Shown: in pieces, positions 1 through 5,708 of the stretch
Position numbering within the stretch: position 1 is the stretch's first letter
Layout: each line of letters opens with the position of its first letter
Assembly: GCA_023251855.1 (NCBI GenBank)
Contig: JAHEYA010000181.1
Span: forward strand, 1-5,708
DNA: 5,708 bases
Origin: Bacteroidota bacterium
GTDB taxonomy: Bacteria > Bacteroidota > Bacteroidia > 2-12-FULL-35-15
Direction of reading: 5' to 3'
Position numbers and translations under genes: made by a program
The notes under the pieces: model-generated
What the model was told of the DNA's origin: nothing
Seen by the model: only the letters and a program-made list of their open reading frames with translations
The model's database searches: none

Positions 1-368
1 TCTTTTAAATCGCCATCTGTATCATACAATTTTACAAGACCATTTGGCTGGTCATTTAAGTAGGTTATTTCATTTTTCAGATATCCTGATTCATAATAAT
101 ATTTCCATATACCTTGTTTTTTATTGTTCATGTAATTTCCTTCTTCTATAATTTGATTTTTTTTAAAACGGCTGTAAATTTCTTCCTTCTTATCTTTGCC
201 GAAATAGATCCATTTGCCCTGTTTTAGGCCATCCTTTTTAACCCGATTAATTGTATCGTTATGGTAAATCTCAAATTTATGGAGAACCGCATTTCCCTGG
301 GAAAAAGTAATTTTTCCGATAGAACAAAACAATAAGAACACTATTATTTTATTTTGTGAAAGAAACAT
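1..368 (-). CDS. Secreted MORN/YwqK-type repeat protein, C-terminus cut off by the window edge
   Basis: The reading frame runs from an ATG at 368-366 down to base 1 without a stop, giving 122 residues of an incomplete protein. The start is firm because an in-frame TAA (371-369) sits immediately upstream. Residues 1-24 look like a Sec signal peptide: a Lys, then a hydrophobic stretch (IIVFLLFCSIG), ending in FSQ-G. The mature part has at least three aromatic/glycine-rich units of the MORN_2 (YwqK) kind, around residues 46-66 (DGLKQGKWIYF), 74-103 (EGNYMNNKKQGIWKYYYESG) and 104-122 (PNGLVKLYDTDGDL). Proteins of this type are often auto-annotated as 'toxin-antitoxin system YwqK family antitoxin', but no toxin partner is visible and the signal peptide argues for an exported protein. 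The gene starts 29 bases after the M28 peptidase stop, so it is probably the last visible member of the recF operon. Its molecular role is unknown. Confidence 0.8.
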   Translation of the reverse strand, partial: MFLSQNKIIVFLLFCSIGKITFSQGNAVLHKFEIYHNDTINRVKKDGLKQGKWIYFGKDKKEEIYSRFKKNQIIEEGNYMNNKKQGIWKYYYESGYLKNEITYLNDQPNGLVKLYDTDGDLK

Positions 369-397
369 TTATCTGATTAATATATTTAGTTGTATAA

Positions 398-1786
398 TTA
401 TTGAAGCCCATGTTCGCTGATCATCCAGATGAGGGCTGTCATTGCAGCAGCTCCTAATTCTAATTCGCGTTTATTCACATTTTCAAAAATATCAATAGGT
501 GTGTGGTGATAATCGAAATAACGTTGTGAGTCGGGTAACAATTCGATACAAGGAACACCGGATTCTTTCAAAGGTGCAATATCAGATCCTCCGCCATTAC
601 GATCAAAACTATACAAGCCATAAGGTTCAAACAAGGATCGCCAGCTTTTTAATTTGGCTTTTGCTTGAGGTGTAGCATCACTGCTAAAACCCAAAGGTGT
701 AAAGCTTCCTTCATCAGATTCAATTGCTGCAATGTGTTTTTCGTTATTTAGTTTAGCAAGTTCCGCATATTTTTTTCCACCACTTCCGCCATTTTCTTCA
801 TTCATAAAAGCAACAGCACGGATATTACATTTAGGTTTTATACCAAGCGTTTTAAAAATACGGATCACTTCAATTGATTGAACAACTCCGGAACCATCAT
901 CATTAGCACCTTTCCCGGTATCCCAGGAATCGAGGTGACCACCAACAACAATGTAATCTTTAGATTTGATGTTTCCTCTAATTTCACCAACCACATTATA
1001 GGATTTTGCATCCGGTAATGTTTGACAACTCATTTTAAAAGTAAATTGTAAATTTTTATCAGTTTTCAGATAAGAACTCAGCAATGTTGCACCATTGGTA
1101 CTTATTGCACAGGCAGGGATTTTAGTGACACTATCTCTATAATGCATTGTTCCGGTATGAGGGTTATCATCCTGAGTTAATGTGCAGGAGCGAACAACAA
1201 CTCCAACAGCACCATATTTGGCGGCTTCCGAAGCACCGGCCCAACGAAACATAACTGCATCACCATAGGCATCAAAAGTTTCAATTTGTGTTGGGTCCAT
1301 TGGGTGATTAAAAAAAACAATTTTATTCTTTATCTTATCCTTGCCAAGCTTTGCAAGCTCTTCAAAAGTTTTTACTTCCACCACCTGAGAACTGGTTCCT
1401 TCTGCTGGTGTGGCAATAGAACCACCTAACGCACAAATTGGTAAGGGTACTATTTCATAATTTTTAGAATTCGAAGTAACCATTTTTCCAATTTCTTTTT
1501 CACCTCTCACCCAATGGGGCACCATACATTCCTGCAAAAAAACAGTATCGGCACCAGCTTCTTTCATAGCTTTAAAAGTCCATTCAACAGCTTTCTGTGC
1601 TTGAGGTGAACCGCTTAAGCGACCACCAATTTTATTTGTCAAATAATCAAGGTTGGAGTAGCTTTTTCCGTTACTAAGTGCCTCATTATATATTTTTTTT
1701 ATGGAAGCCGAATCTGTTTGAGCCCAATTGATAATAGGGATAACAAAGCTTATTGTAAGTAATAAAAAAGATAGTTTTGATCTCAT
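398..1786 (-). CDS. Secreted M28-family metallopeptidase, carboxypeptidase Q-like
   Basis: This 462-residue protein is a predicted two-zinc exopeptidase exported from the cytoplasm. Residues 1-23 form a signal peptide (hydrophobic LSFLLLTISFVIPII, likely cleavage near WAQ-T). Residues about 110-260 fit the PA-type insert found in this subfamily (GAVGVVVRS, KIPACAIS). The catalytic domain follows, with the full M28 ligand set: H284 and D286 in GGHLDSWD, D296 in GANDDGSG, the catalytic pair E330-E331 in AFMNEENGG, D358 in ESDEGSF, and H427/H428 in DYHHTPID. The spacings between ligands (12 residues from H284 to D296, 27 from E331 to D358) match what I recall of human carboxypeptidase Q, and the total length is close to that family's. 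By family it should remove residues from small peptides. It starts 8 bases after the DUF721 stop, so it is co-transcribed with recF, although no functional link is evident. The exact substrate is unknown. Confidence 0.93.
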   Translation of the reverse strand: MRSKLSFLLLTISFVIPIINWAQTDSASIKKIYNEALSNGKSYSNLDYLTNKIGGRLSGSPQAQKAVEWTFKAMKEAGADTVFLQECMVPHWVRGEKEIGKMVTSNSKNYEIVPLPICALGGSIATPAEGTSSQVVEVKTFEELAKLGKDKIKNKIVFFNHPMDPTQIETFDAYGDAVMFRWAGASEAAKYGAVGVVVRSCTLTQDDNPHTGTMHYRDSVTKIPACAISTNGATLLSSYLKTDKNLQFTFKMSCQTLPDAKSYNVVGEIRGNIKSKDYIVVGGHLDSWDTGKGANDDGSGVVQSIEVIRIFKTLGIKPKCNIRAVAFMNEENGGSGGKKYAELAKLNNEKHIAAIESDEGSFTPLGFSSDATPQAKAKLKSWRSLFEPYGLYSFDRNGGGSDIAPLKESGVPCIELLPDSQRYFDYHHTPIDIFENVNKRELELGAAAMTALIWMISEHGLQ

Positions 1787-1794
1787 ACAATTTT

Positions 1795-2085
1795 TTATTT
1801 TAAAATAACTTCATTAATAACAGTACTACCAACAGCTTCATTCAGCATTTTAACAATTTTAGATTTGGCGAGTGCTAATTCATTCCGGAGAGCAGCAGAA
1901 TCCAGTGTAACAAAAAGTTGTTGATGTTTTATATAAATATCTGTGGTATGTTTTGCGATCATACTGCCCATTACATTTTCCCAGGAGCCAATCAAACGTT
2001 TTTCGGCAAGACGGTCATCCAGTTTATAAGTTTTCATCAAATGAGTGATGGCATCTTTAAGGCTATGTTCATTATGTTTACTCAT
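1795..2085 (-). CDS. DUF721 (DciA-like) family protein
   Basis: This small cytoplasmic protein of 96 residues has no signal peptide or membrane segment. It fits the DUF721/DciA family: a helical N-terminus, then W35-ENVMG and IAKHT (residues 43-47), a strand (LFVTLDS, 57-63), and SAALRNEL (63-70) leading into a C-terminal helix and strand with LNEAVG and VINEVIL. DciA proteins in other bacteria help load the replicative helicase DnaB. Most Bacteroidota members consist only of this domain, and their function is inferred rather than tested. The gene lies 25 bases downstream of recF and 8 bases upstream of the peptidase gene, inside the same minus-strand operon. The recF neighbour is common in Bacteroidota and supports a replication or repair role. 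No Shine-Dalgarno sequence is seen; the leader is A-rich (ATTGAAAAA before the ATG). An overlapping plus-strand frame (1918-2166) is a shadow. Confidence 0.88.
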   Translation of the reverse strand: MSKHNEHSLKDAITHLMKTYKLDDRLAEKRLIGSWENVMGSMIAKHTTDIYIKHQQLFVTLDSAALRNELALAKSKIVKMLNEAVGSTVINEVILK

Positions 2086-2110
2086 TTTTTCAATAGTAAT
2101 TTTGGAATAG

Positions 2111-3241
2111 CTAATAGCTATTACCGATTGCCAAATTTTTTAATTCAGAAGCAGATCCATTGTTGATTTCAAATACTTTAAAGTCAGCTAATGTTGTTTT
2201 AAATAGATCTGCCAAACGTGTATGATGTGTATCAGTAATAAATAATTGTCCGAAATTATCACTGCACACCAGCTCCATTAGTTGTTTAACACGCAGATCA
2301 TCCAGCTTATCATAAATATCATCCAACAAAAGTATAGGAGTTACTTTTTTAATATTTTTAATAAAATCGAATTGTGCTAATTTCAGGGCGATCAAGAACG
2401 ATTTTTGCTGTCCTTGTGAGGCATATTTTTTAAGAGGATAACCATTGATCGTAAATTCAAGGTCATCTTTATGAATGCCAACAGTAGTGTATTCAATAGC
2501 TCTGTCGCGGTTAAGCGCTTCTTCTAAAGCACTTGTAAAAGAACCTTCGTTCAAATGCGATTGGTATTTTATTCCTACCTGTTCACGACCACCTGAGATC
2601 AATTCATAGTATTTTTGAAAGATTGGAATAAACTTAGTAATAAATTTTTTTCTACCTTCATATCCTTTTGTACCATACTCAATAAGCTGGGCATCCCAAA
2701 TTTCGAGAGAATTTTTGTCGAAGCTTCTGCTAACGCCAAATTGTTTAAGTAAAGCATTTCGTTGAGAAAGAGCCTTATTATAACTAATCAAACTTTCTAA
2801 ATATTCTCTGTCGAATTGAGCAATTACACTATCAATGAATCTTCTGCGACTTTCACTGCCTTCGATAATAAGTTCGGAGTCGGCCGGAGAGATCATCACT
2901 AATGGAAACAGGCCAATATGGTCAGCTAAGCGTTGGTATTCCTTTTTATTACGTTTGAATTGTTTTTTTTGATTGCGTTTTAAGCCACAATAAATTTCTT
3001 CTTCCTTTTCATTTGTAATATAATGGCCCTGTATCAGAAAAAAGGGAGCATCATGTAAGATATTCTGGCTGTCGAGGGGATTAAAAAAACTTTTGCAAAA
3101 GGAAAGATAATGAATAGCATCAAGAACATTTGTTTTTCCCTCTCCGTTATTGCCTGTAAAACAGTTGATATGGTTACAGAAATGGAATTCAGCTTCGGAA
3201 TAATTTTTGAAATTCAGTAAGGATAATTTTTTGAGATGCAT
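2111..3241 (-). CDS. recF: DNA replication/repair protein RecF
   Basis: RecF is an SMC-like ATPase that helps load RecA onto gapped single-stranded DNA, acting with RecO and RecR. The 376-residue length is normal for the family. All expected motifs are present in order: N-terminal LKKLSLLNFKNY; Walker A GNNGEGKT (residues 30-37); the RecF-specific segment SPADSELIIEGSESRRRFID (118-137); the ABC signature ASQGQQKS (274-281); Walker B ILLLDDIYDKLD (303-314, with D307 and D308); and a switch region FITDTHH (334-340). The IYDKLD ending of Walker B differs from the FSELD form of many other phyla and is, as I recall, typical of Bacteroidota. The ATG at 3241-3239 is the natural start because the conserved first strand begins at once. 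recF heads the minus-strand operon and is divergent from the TPR gene. dnaN and dnaA, its neighbours in many bacteria, are not in the window. Confidence 0.97.
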   Translation of the reverse strand: MHLKKLSLLNFKNYSEAEFHFCNHINCFTGNNGEGKTNVLDAIHYLSFCKSFFNPLDSQNILHDAPFFLIQGHYITNEKEEEIYCGLKRNQKKQFKRNKKEYQRLADHIGLFPLVMISPADSELIIEGSESRRRFIDSVIAQFDREYLESLISYNKALSQRNALLKQFGVSRSFDKNSLEIWDAQLIEYGTKGYEGRKKFITKFIPIFQKYYELISGGREQVGIKYQSHLNEGSFTSALEEALNRDRAIEYTTVGIHKDDLEFTINGYPLKKYASQGQQKSFLIALKLAQFDFIKNIKKVTPILLLDDIYDKLDDLRVKQLMELVCSDNFGQLFITDTHHTRLADLFKTTLADFKVFEINNGSASELKNLAIGNSY

Positions 3242-3250
3242 TGTAAACTG

Positions 3251-3341
3251 CTACGAATTACGAATTTTATCGAATTACGAATACTAACAACTATGACAAT
3301 CACTAAAATTCGTAATTCCGTAGTAGCTTCGTAATTCGTAG
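3251..3341. repeat. Nested inverted repeat built from four copies of GAATTACGAA
   Basis: The word GAATTACGAA occurs at 3255-3264 and 3272-3281, and its reverse complement at 3309-3318 and 3328-3337. The outer arms 3251-3264 and 3328-3341 pair perfectly over 14 bases. The inner arms 3272-3282 and 3308-3318 pair over 11. An alternative pairing, 3255-3269 with 3304-3318, is perfect over 15 bases, so two competing hairpins are possible. The element lies 9 bases upstream of the recF start codon and would fall in the recF leader if transcription starts further upstream. From memory, words like this recur as intergenic repeats in Bacteroidota genomes, but this window alone cannot show that. It could be a palindromic interspersed repeat, a small non-autonomous element or a leader structure. 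Confidence 0.8.
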
Positions 3342-3395
3342 TAAATTTAGAAAAAAGGGCGCTCAAAAAGCATATTTTGTAATTAAATTATAGAT

Positions 3396-3422
3396 ATTGC
3401 AAAAAAAACTTATTTTTGCAAT
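3396..3422. promoter_or_regulatory. Perfect 10-base palindrome overlapping the TPR-ribH promoter
   Basis: ATTGCAAAAA (3396-3405) and TTTTTGCAAT (3413-3422) are exact reverse complements separated by 7 bases. The right half overlaps the proposed -7 element at 3411-3418. It could be an operator, and because the region is divergent it could serve both directions. Alternatively it is a chance product of an A/T-rich promoter, since TTTTTGCA is a usual extension of the -7 box in these bacteria. It has only four G/C bases, so it would be a weak RNA hairpin. Confidence 0.4.
3411..3418 (+). promoter_or_regulatory. Bacteroidota-type -7 element for the TPR-ribH transcript
   Basis: TATTTTTG matches the TAnnTTTG consensus used by the primary sigma factor of Bacteroidota exactly. 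It lies 31 bases before the TPR gene ATG, leaving a leader of about 25 bases. No TTG is seen at the ideal -33 distance; the nearest, at 3397-3399, is only 11 bases upstream. Support therefore rests on the -7 box and its position. Confidence 0.55.
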
Positions 3423-3449
3423 CCTTAAATAAAATTACAATTTAAAAAA

Positions 3450-4136
3450 ATGGCAGAACAAATAAAAGATGAACCAATAGTTGATGTTGAACAAGCGTTT
3501 AGCAAAACAGAGCTTTACATCGAACAGAATAAAAAAAGTTTGATGATTATTGCAGTTGTTATTGTTGGATTGGTAGGTGGTTATTTTGCTTATAAGTATT
3601 GGTATGTGGCAGGCGAGGAAACCAAAGCACGAAGTGAAATGTTTAAAGCAGAGGATTATTTTGGTAAAGATTCACTAGACAAAGCAATGAATGGGGATGG
3701 TGTTGCATTAGGTTTTATTCAAATAGCAGATGAATTCAGTATCACACCATCAGGGAATTTAGCAGAATATTATTTAGGCATTTGTTATTTGAAAAAGGGG
3801 CAATACCAGGAGGCTATTGAGCATTTAAAGGAATTTGACAGTTCAGATCAAATTGTTGGTCCTCAAGCTACCGGTGCCATTGGTGATGCGAATATGGAAT
3901 TAGGGAAACCAGATGAGGCAATCATATTTTATTTAAAGGCAGCTGAGCAAAATACAAATAATTTTACTACTCCTATTTTTTTGAAAAAGGCTGCAATGGC
4001 TAATGAAGATAAAGCTAACTATGTTGACGCAGTAAAATTGTATGAACGCATTCAAAATGAATTTGCCGAAACTACTGAAGGTAAGGAGATGGAAAAATAT
4101 ATTAGTCGTGCAAAAGCATTAGGTAATATAAATTAA
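3450..4136 (+). CDS. Membrane-anchored tetratricopeptide repeat protein (YfgM-like layout)
   Basis: The protein has 228 residues. An N-terminal acidic cytoplasmic stretch (1-28) is followed by one transmembrane helix at about residues 30-48 (SLMIIAVVIVGLVGGYFAY). A helical domain on the far side of the membrane carries roughly three TPR-like units: 101-130 (LAEYYLGICYLKKGQYQEAI), 137-167 (GAIGDANMELGKPDEAIIFY) and about 174-206 (DAVKLYERIQNEF). This one-helix-plus-TPR arrangement resembles YfgM of E. coli, a chaperone-network protein at the Sec translocon, but similarity of layout does not prove the same role. A scaffold or periplasmic chaperone function is plausible. The gene stands 11 bases upstream of ribH in a likely two-gene operon; this pairing seems to be usual in Bacteroidota and need not mean a role in riboflavin synthesis. 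The start ATG has an A-rich leader and no Shine-Dalgarno sequence. Confidence 0.85.
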   Translation: MAEQIKDEPIVDVEQAFSKTELYIEQNKKSLMIIAVVIVGLVGGYFAYKYWYVAGEETKARSEMFKAEDYFGKDSLDKAMNGDGVALGFIQIADEFSITPSGNLAEYYLGICYLKKGQYQEAIEHLKEFDSSDQIVGPQATGAIGDANMELGKPDEAIIFYLKAAEQNTNNFTTPIFLKKAAMANEDKANYVDAVKLYERIQNEFAETTEGKEMEKYISRAKALGNIN

Positions 4137-4147
4137 CATTTTTTGAA

Positions 4148-4636
4148 ATGTCAACCGTACTAAAAAATTTATCTGATTTTAATAATACCGTTATCCCCAA
4201 TGGGGCGGATATGGTTATTGGAATTGTTGTTTCTGAATGGAATATTGAAATAACAGGAGCTTTGCGTGATGGTGCAATTAACACATTGGTAAAAAATGGT
4301 GTTTCTGAAAATAATATCATAATAAAGTATGTTCCGGGTAGTTTTGAATTAACTTTTGGTGCACAACTGTTGTGTGAAGATAAGAGTATTGATGGGATCA
4401 TCTGTTTAGGATGTGTGATGCAGGGTGAAACCCGTCATTTTGATTTTATTTGTAATGCTGTGGCAGATGGGATCACCACTGTAAGTTTAAAATACAATAA
4501 GCCTGTTATATTTGGTGTGTTAACTCCTCATACATTGCAGCAAGCTCAGGAGAGAGCAGGAGGGAAGCATGGTAATAAAGGTGATGAAGCTGCAGTTACT
4601 GCTATTAAAATGGTTGCTTTGCAAAAGAGTTTGTAA
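4148..4636 (+). CDS. ribH: 6,7-dimethyl-8-ribityllumazine synthase
   Basis: RibH performs the penultimate step of riboflavin synthesis, joining 5-amino-6-ribitylamino-uracil and 3,4-dihydroxy-2-butanone 4-phosphate to give lumazine. The 162-residue length is normal. Landmarks in order are SEWN (29-32, substrate ring binding, with W31 where many homologues have Phe), ITGALRDGA (35-43), VPGSFEL (62-68), LGCVMQGETRHFDF (87-100, with G93-E94-T95 for phosphate binding and H97 as the catalytic His), FGVLT (122-126) and QERAGGKHGNKG (134-145, with R136 as the conserved phosphate-contacting Arg). All the key residues are present, so the enzyme should be active. It is the only riboflavin gene in the window, and no FMN riboswitch is seen before it or before the TPR gene. 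It is probably transcribed with the TPR gene, 11 bases upstream. A minus-strand frame across 4102-4401 is a shadow. Confidence 0.97.
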   Translation: MSTVLKNLSDFNNTVIPNGADMVIGIVVSEWNIEITGALRDGAINTLVKNGVSENNIIIKYVPGSFELTFGAQLLCEDKSIDGIICLGCVMQGETRHFDFICNAVADGITTVSLKYNKPVIFGVLTPHTLQQAQERAGGKHGNKGDEAAVTAIKMVALQKSL

Positions 4637-4728
4637 AATTCCCTTCTCCTCAAATCAATAGATCAGATATTAACATGCAGGTATTGACAAAATTTTACTT
4701 GTGGTGGAATATTTTTGAAAATTAGATT

Positions 4729-4736
4729 TATTTTTG
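4729..4736 (+). promoter_or_regulatory. Bacteroidota-type -7 element just before the divIC/ftsB-like gene
   Basis: TATTTTTG is an exact TAnnTTTG match, the same octamer as before the TPR gene. It ends only 5 bases before the ATG at 4742, which predicts a start of transcription at or within a few bases of the start codon, so a leaderless or nearly leaderless mRNA. No TTG is seen at the ideal -33 distance; the closest, at 4715-4717, is 11 bases upstream of the box. Confidence 0.5.
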
Positions 4737-4741
4737 CTTCC

Positions 4742-5041
4742 ATGAAAAGAATTTTATCCTTTATAAAAAACAAGTACCTGATCACCATCATAGGTTTAGT
4801 TGTATGGTTGGTGTTTTTTGACAGGAATGATGTGTTTACCCAGATAGACCTTGGTAAACAGGTAAAACAATTAGAAAAGGAGAAAAATTATTTCACCCAG
4901 GAAATTGCAGTGATCACTTCCGATATAAAAGAGCTTACCACCAATCCTAAAACACTCGAAAAATTTGCCCGCGAAAAGTATTTGATGAAACGCAATAATG
5001 AAGATGTTTTCGTTATTGTTCAGGAAAATAAACAGCACTAA
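4742..5041 (+). CDS. FtsB/DivIC-type septum formation initiator protein
   Basis: This 99-residue bitopic membrane protein belongs to the FtsB/DivIC family (PF04977), which forms a complex with FtsL and FtsQ at the division site and helps activate septal peptidoglycan synthesis. It has a short basic N-terminus (MKRILSFIKNK), one transmembrane helix at about 11-26 (YLITIIGLVVWLVFF), FFDRND at 25-30, a coiled coil at about 36-66 (LGKQVKQLEKEKNYF), and the family C-terminal motif LEKFAREKYLMKR (72-84) followed by EDVFVI. The ATG at 4742 is preferred over an in-frame TTG at 4715: the shorter product matches the family layout, and a promoter-like box lies between the two. The gene is 105 bases downstream of ribH with its own promoter-like box. 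Its stop codon overlaps the stop of the convergent lpxR-like gene. Whether it is called FtsB or DivIC cannot be settled from sequence alone. Confidence 0.9.
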   Translation: MKRILSFIKNKYLITIIGLVVWLVFFDRNDVFTQIDLGKQVKQLEKEKNYFTQEIAVITSDIKELTTNPKTLEKFAREKYLMKRNNEDVFVIVQENKQH

Positions 5042-5708
5042 AAGCAAACAGTGATTGCACAATGGCCCCAACCATGAGGCAAACCACCTTTAAATTCAGG
5101 ACTTAAATACGCTTTAGTGAATTCTATACTCACACTTTTATATGCAACCACAATACCTGCATAGGCAACCGTTACAACCCTTTCGATATCATTTGAAGGA
5201 ATAGTATAAATGTTATTCTTATTAAACATGCCTCCTTCCATGGTTGCATTGTAAACAACAGTTTTTATTTCTCCTTTGCTATAAAAGTAACATTGAAATT
5301 TGTTTGTTTTACTCTCGGAATCGGGATGTTTGGTCAATCCTAAATTTTTAAAATAAGTTTGCATCCAACCTGTTCGAAGTAGTACACCTGCTGAAACATC
5401 ATCGTAAAGCGTTCCCAGCCTAGTATTTATCAAGCCGATAAATTCCAGATGTTTGTTTTCAAAAAGACTTTTCTCCAATCGTAAATTGTAGTTCAATATG
5501 TAATCGCTTGCGACCTGATATTCCCATCCCAAAGGCTGAATATTATTGAGTGCTTTATGAATTGCTTTTTGTTCTTCTTCTCCTTTTGCACCCGGTCCGA
5601 TGATTCCGAGATCTAAGCTTGTAGAAAAAGACTGTTTTTGTTCAGGATCAATAGATATTAAAAAATGAGAAATAAAAAATATGCTTGCATATGGTCGTTC
5701 ATCATAAT
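5038..5708 (-). CDS. LpxR-family outer-membrane lipid A deacylase, 5' end outside the window
   Basis: The open frame continues from the TAG at 5040-5038 through the right window edge, giving 222 visible C-terminal residues. A TTG at 5532 could be mistaken for the start, but homology continues well upstream of it, so this is a partial gene. Visible LpxR/DUF2219 landmarks are YDERPYAS near the edge (family DRPYAG), LGIIGPGAKGEEEQKAIHKA (about 5616-5548, with the presumed catalytic His at 5559-5557), QPLGWEYQ, YNATMEGGMFNKN, ERVVTVAYAGIVVAYKS, and the ending SPEFKGGLPHGWGH...VCF. A terminal Phe is the usual outer-membrane barrel signal. LpxR of Salmonella is a 12-strand barrel that removes the 3'-acyloxyacyl group of lipid A; Bacteroidota members are mostly uncharacterised, so that substrate is inferred. 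The N-terminal active-site Asn-Asp and the signal peptide lie outside the window. Confidence 0.88.
   Translation of the reverse strand, partial: YDERPYASIFFISHFLISIDPEQKQSFSTSLDLGIIGPGAKGEEEQKAIHKALNNIQPLGWEYQVASDYILNYNLRLEKSLFENKHLEFIGLINTRLGTLYDDVSAGVLLRTGWMQTYFKNLGLTKHPDSESKTNKFQCYFYSKGEIKTVVYNATMEGGMFNKNNIYTIPSNDIERVVTVAYAGIVVAYKSVSIEFTKAYLSPEFKGGLPHGWGHCAITVCF

Noticed and set aside
1..368. YwqK-type 'antitoxin' as part of a toxin-antitoxin system
   Set aside because: The family name comes from automatic annotation of MORN_2 repeats. The protein has a signal peptide and no partner toxin is visible, so a toxin-antitoxin claim is not supported.
1918..2166. Plus-strand open frame of 82 codons
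   Set aside because: It lies opposite the DUF721 gene and the recF 3' end, both well supported by conserved motifs, and its product has no recognisable domain.
3251..3341. CRISPR-like repeat array
   Set aside because: The repeated units are only about 10 bases, arranged as inverted rather than regularly spaced direct repeats, with spacers of 7-27 bases. This is a palindromic element, not a CRISPR.
3242..3449. A minus-strand TAnnTTTG promoter for recF
   Set aside because: I found no exact match on the minus strand in this region, only degenerate A/T-rich candidates, so no recF promoter is annotated.
4102..4401. Minus-strand open frame of 99 codons
   Set aside because: It overlaps ribH and the end of the TPR gene in antisense. 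The ribH frame has every family motif, so this is a shadow.
4637..4741. Possible terminator or small RNA between ribH and the divIC/ftsB-like gene
   Set aside because: No stable G/C stem followed by a T-run is apparent in these 105 bases; only the -7 element near the end stands out.
4871..5071. Minus-strand open frame of 66 codons
   Set aside because: It is antisense to the DivIC/FtsB-like gene and overlaps the lpxR-like 3' end in another frame. Its Phe/Ile/Leu-rich product is what antisense of an AT-rich coiled-coil gene gives.

Overview
The window comes from an AT-rich Bacteroidota genome, probably from the Chitinophagales/Sphingobacteriales side of the phylum (the rank below phylum is a guess). 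The evidence is a DUF721/DciA-like gene next to recF, a membrane-anchored TPR gene directly upstream of ribH, starts with A-rich leaders and no Shine-Dalgarno sequence, promoter -7 elements of the TAnnTTTG type, a short DivIC/FtsB with a Bacteroidota-style C-terminus, and secreted proteins whose signal peptides end in A-Q or S-Q.

Layout. From 3241 down to the left edge, four minus-strand genes run as one probable operon: recF (3241-2111), a DUF721/DciA-like protein (2085-1795), a secreted M28 carboxypeptidase Q-like metallopeptidase (1786-398) and a secreted MORN/YwqK-type repeat protein (368 to beyond base 1). The gaps are 25, 8 and 29 bases. A 208-base divergent intergenic region (3242-3449) carries a nested inverted repeat built from four copies of a 10-base word, and a second palindrome over a likely plus-strand promoter. 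On the plus strand follow a TPR membrane protein (3450-4136) and ribH (4148-4636), 11 bases apart. After a 105-base gap comes a DivIC/FtsB-like division protein (4742-5041) with its own -7 element. On the minus strand, the 3' part of an LpxR-type lipid A deacylase gene (5038-5708) enters from the right; its stop codon overlaps the division gene's stop.

How the genes relate. Most of this is housekeeping: RecF and the DUF721 protein belong to replication and repair, RibH to riboflavin synthesis, and DivIC/FtsB to septum formation. Three products are predicted to act in the envelope or outside the cytoplasm: the peptidase, the MORN-repeat protein and the outer-membrane LpxR. No CRISPR array, tRNA, rRNA, insertion sequence, toxin-antitoxin pair or defence cassette is visible. 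I do not see a new biological system here. The most unusual non-coding structure is the nested inverted repeat between recF and the TPR gene.
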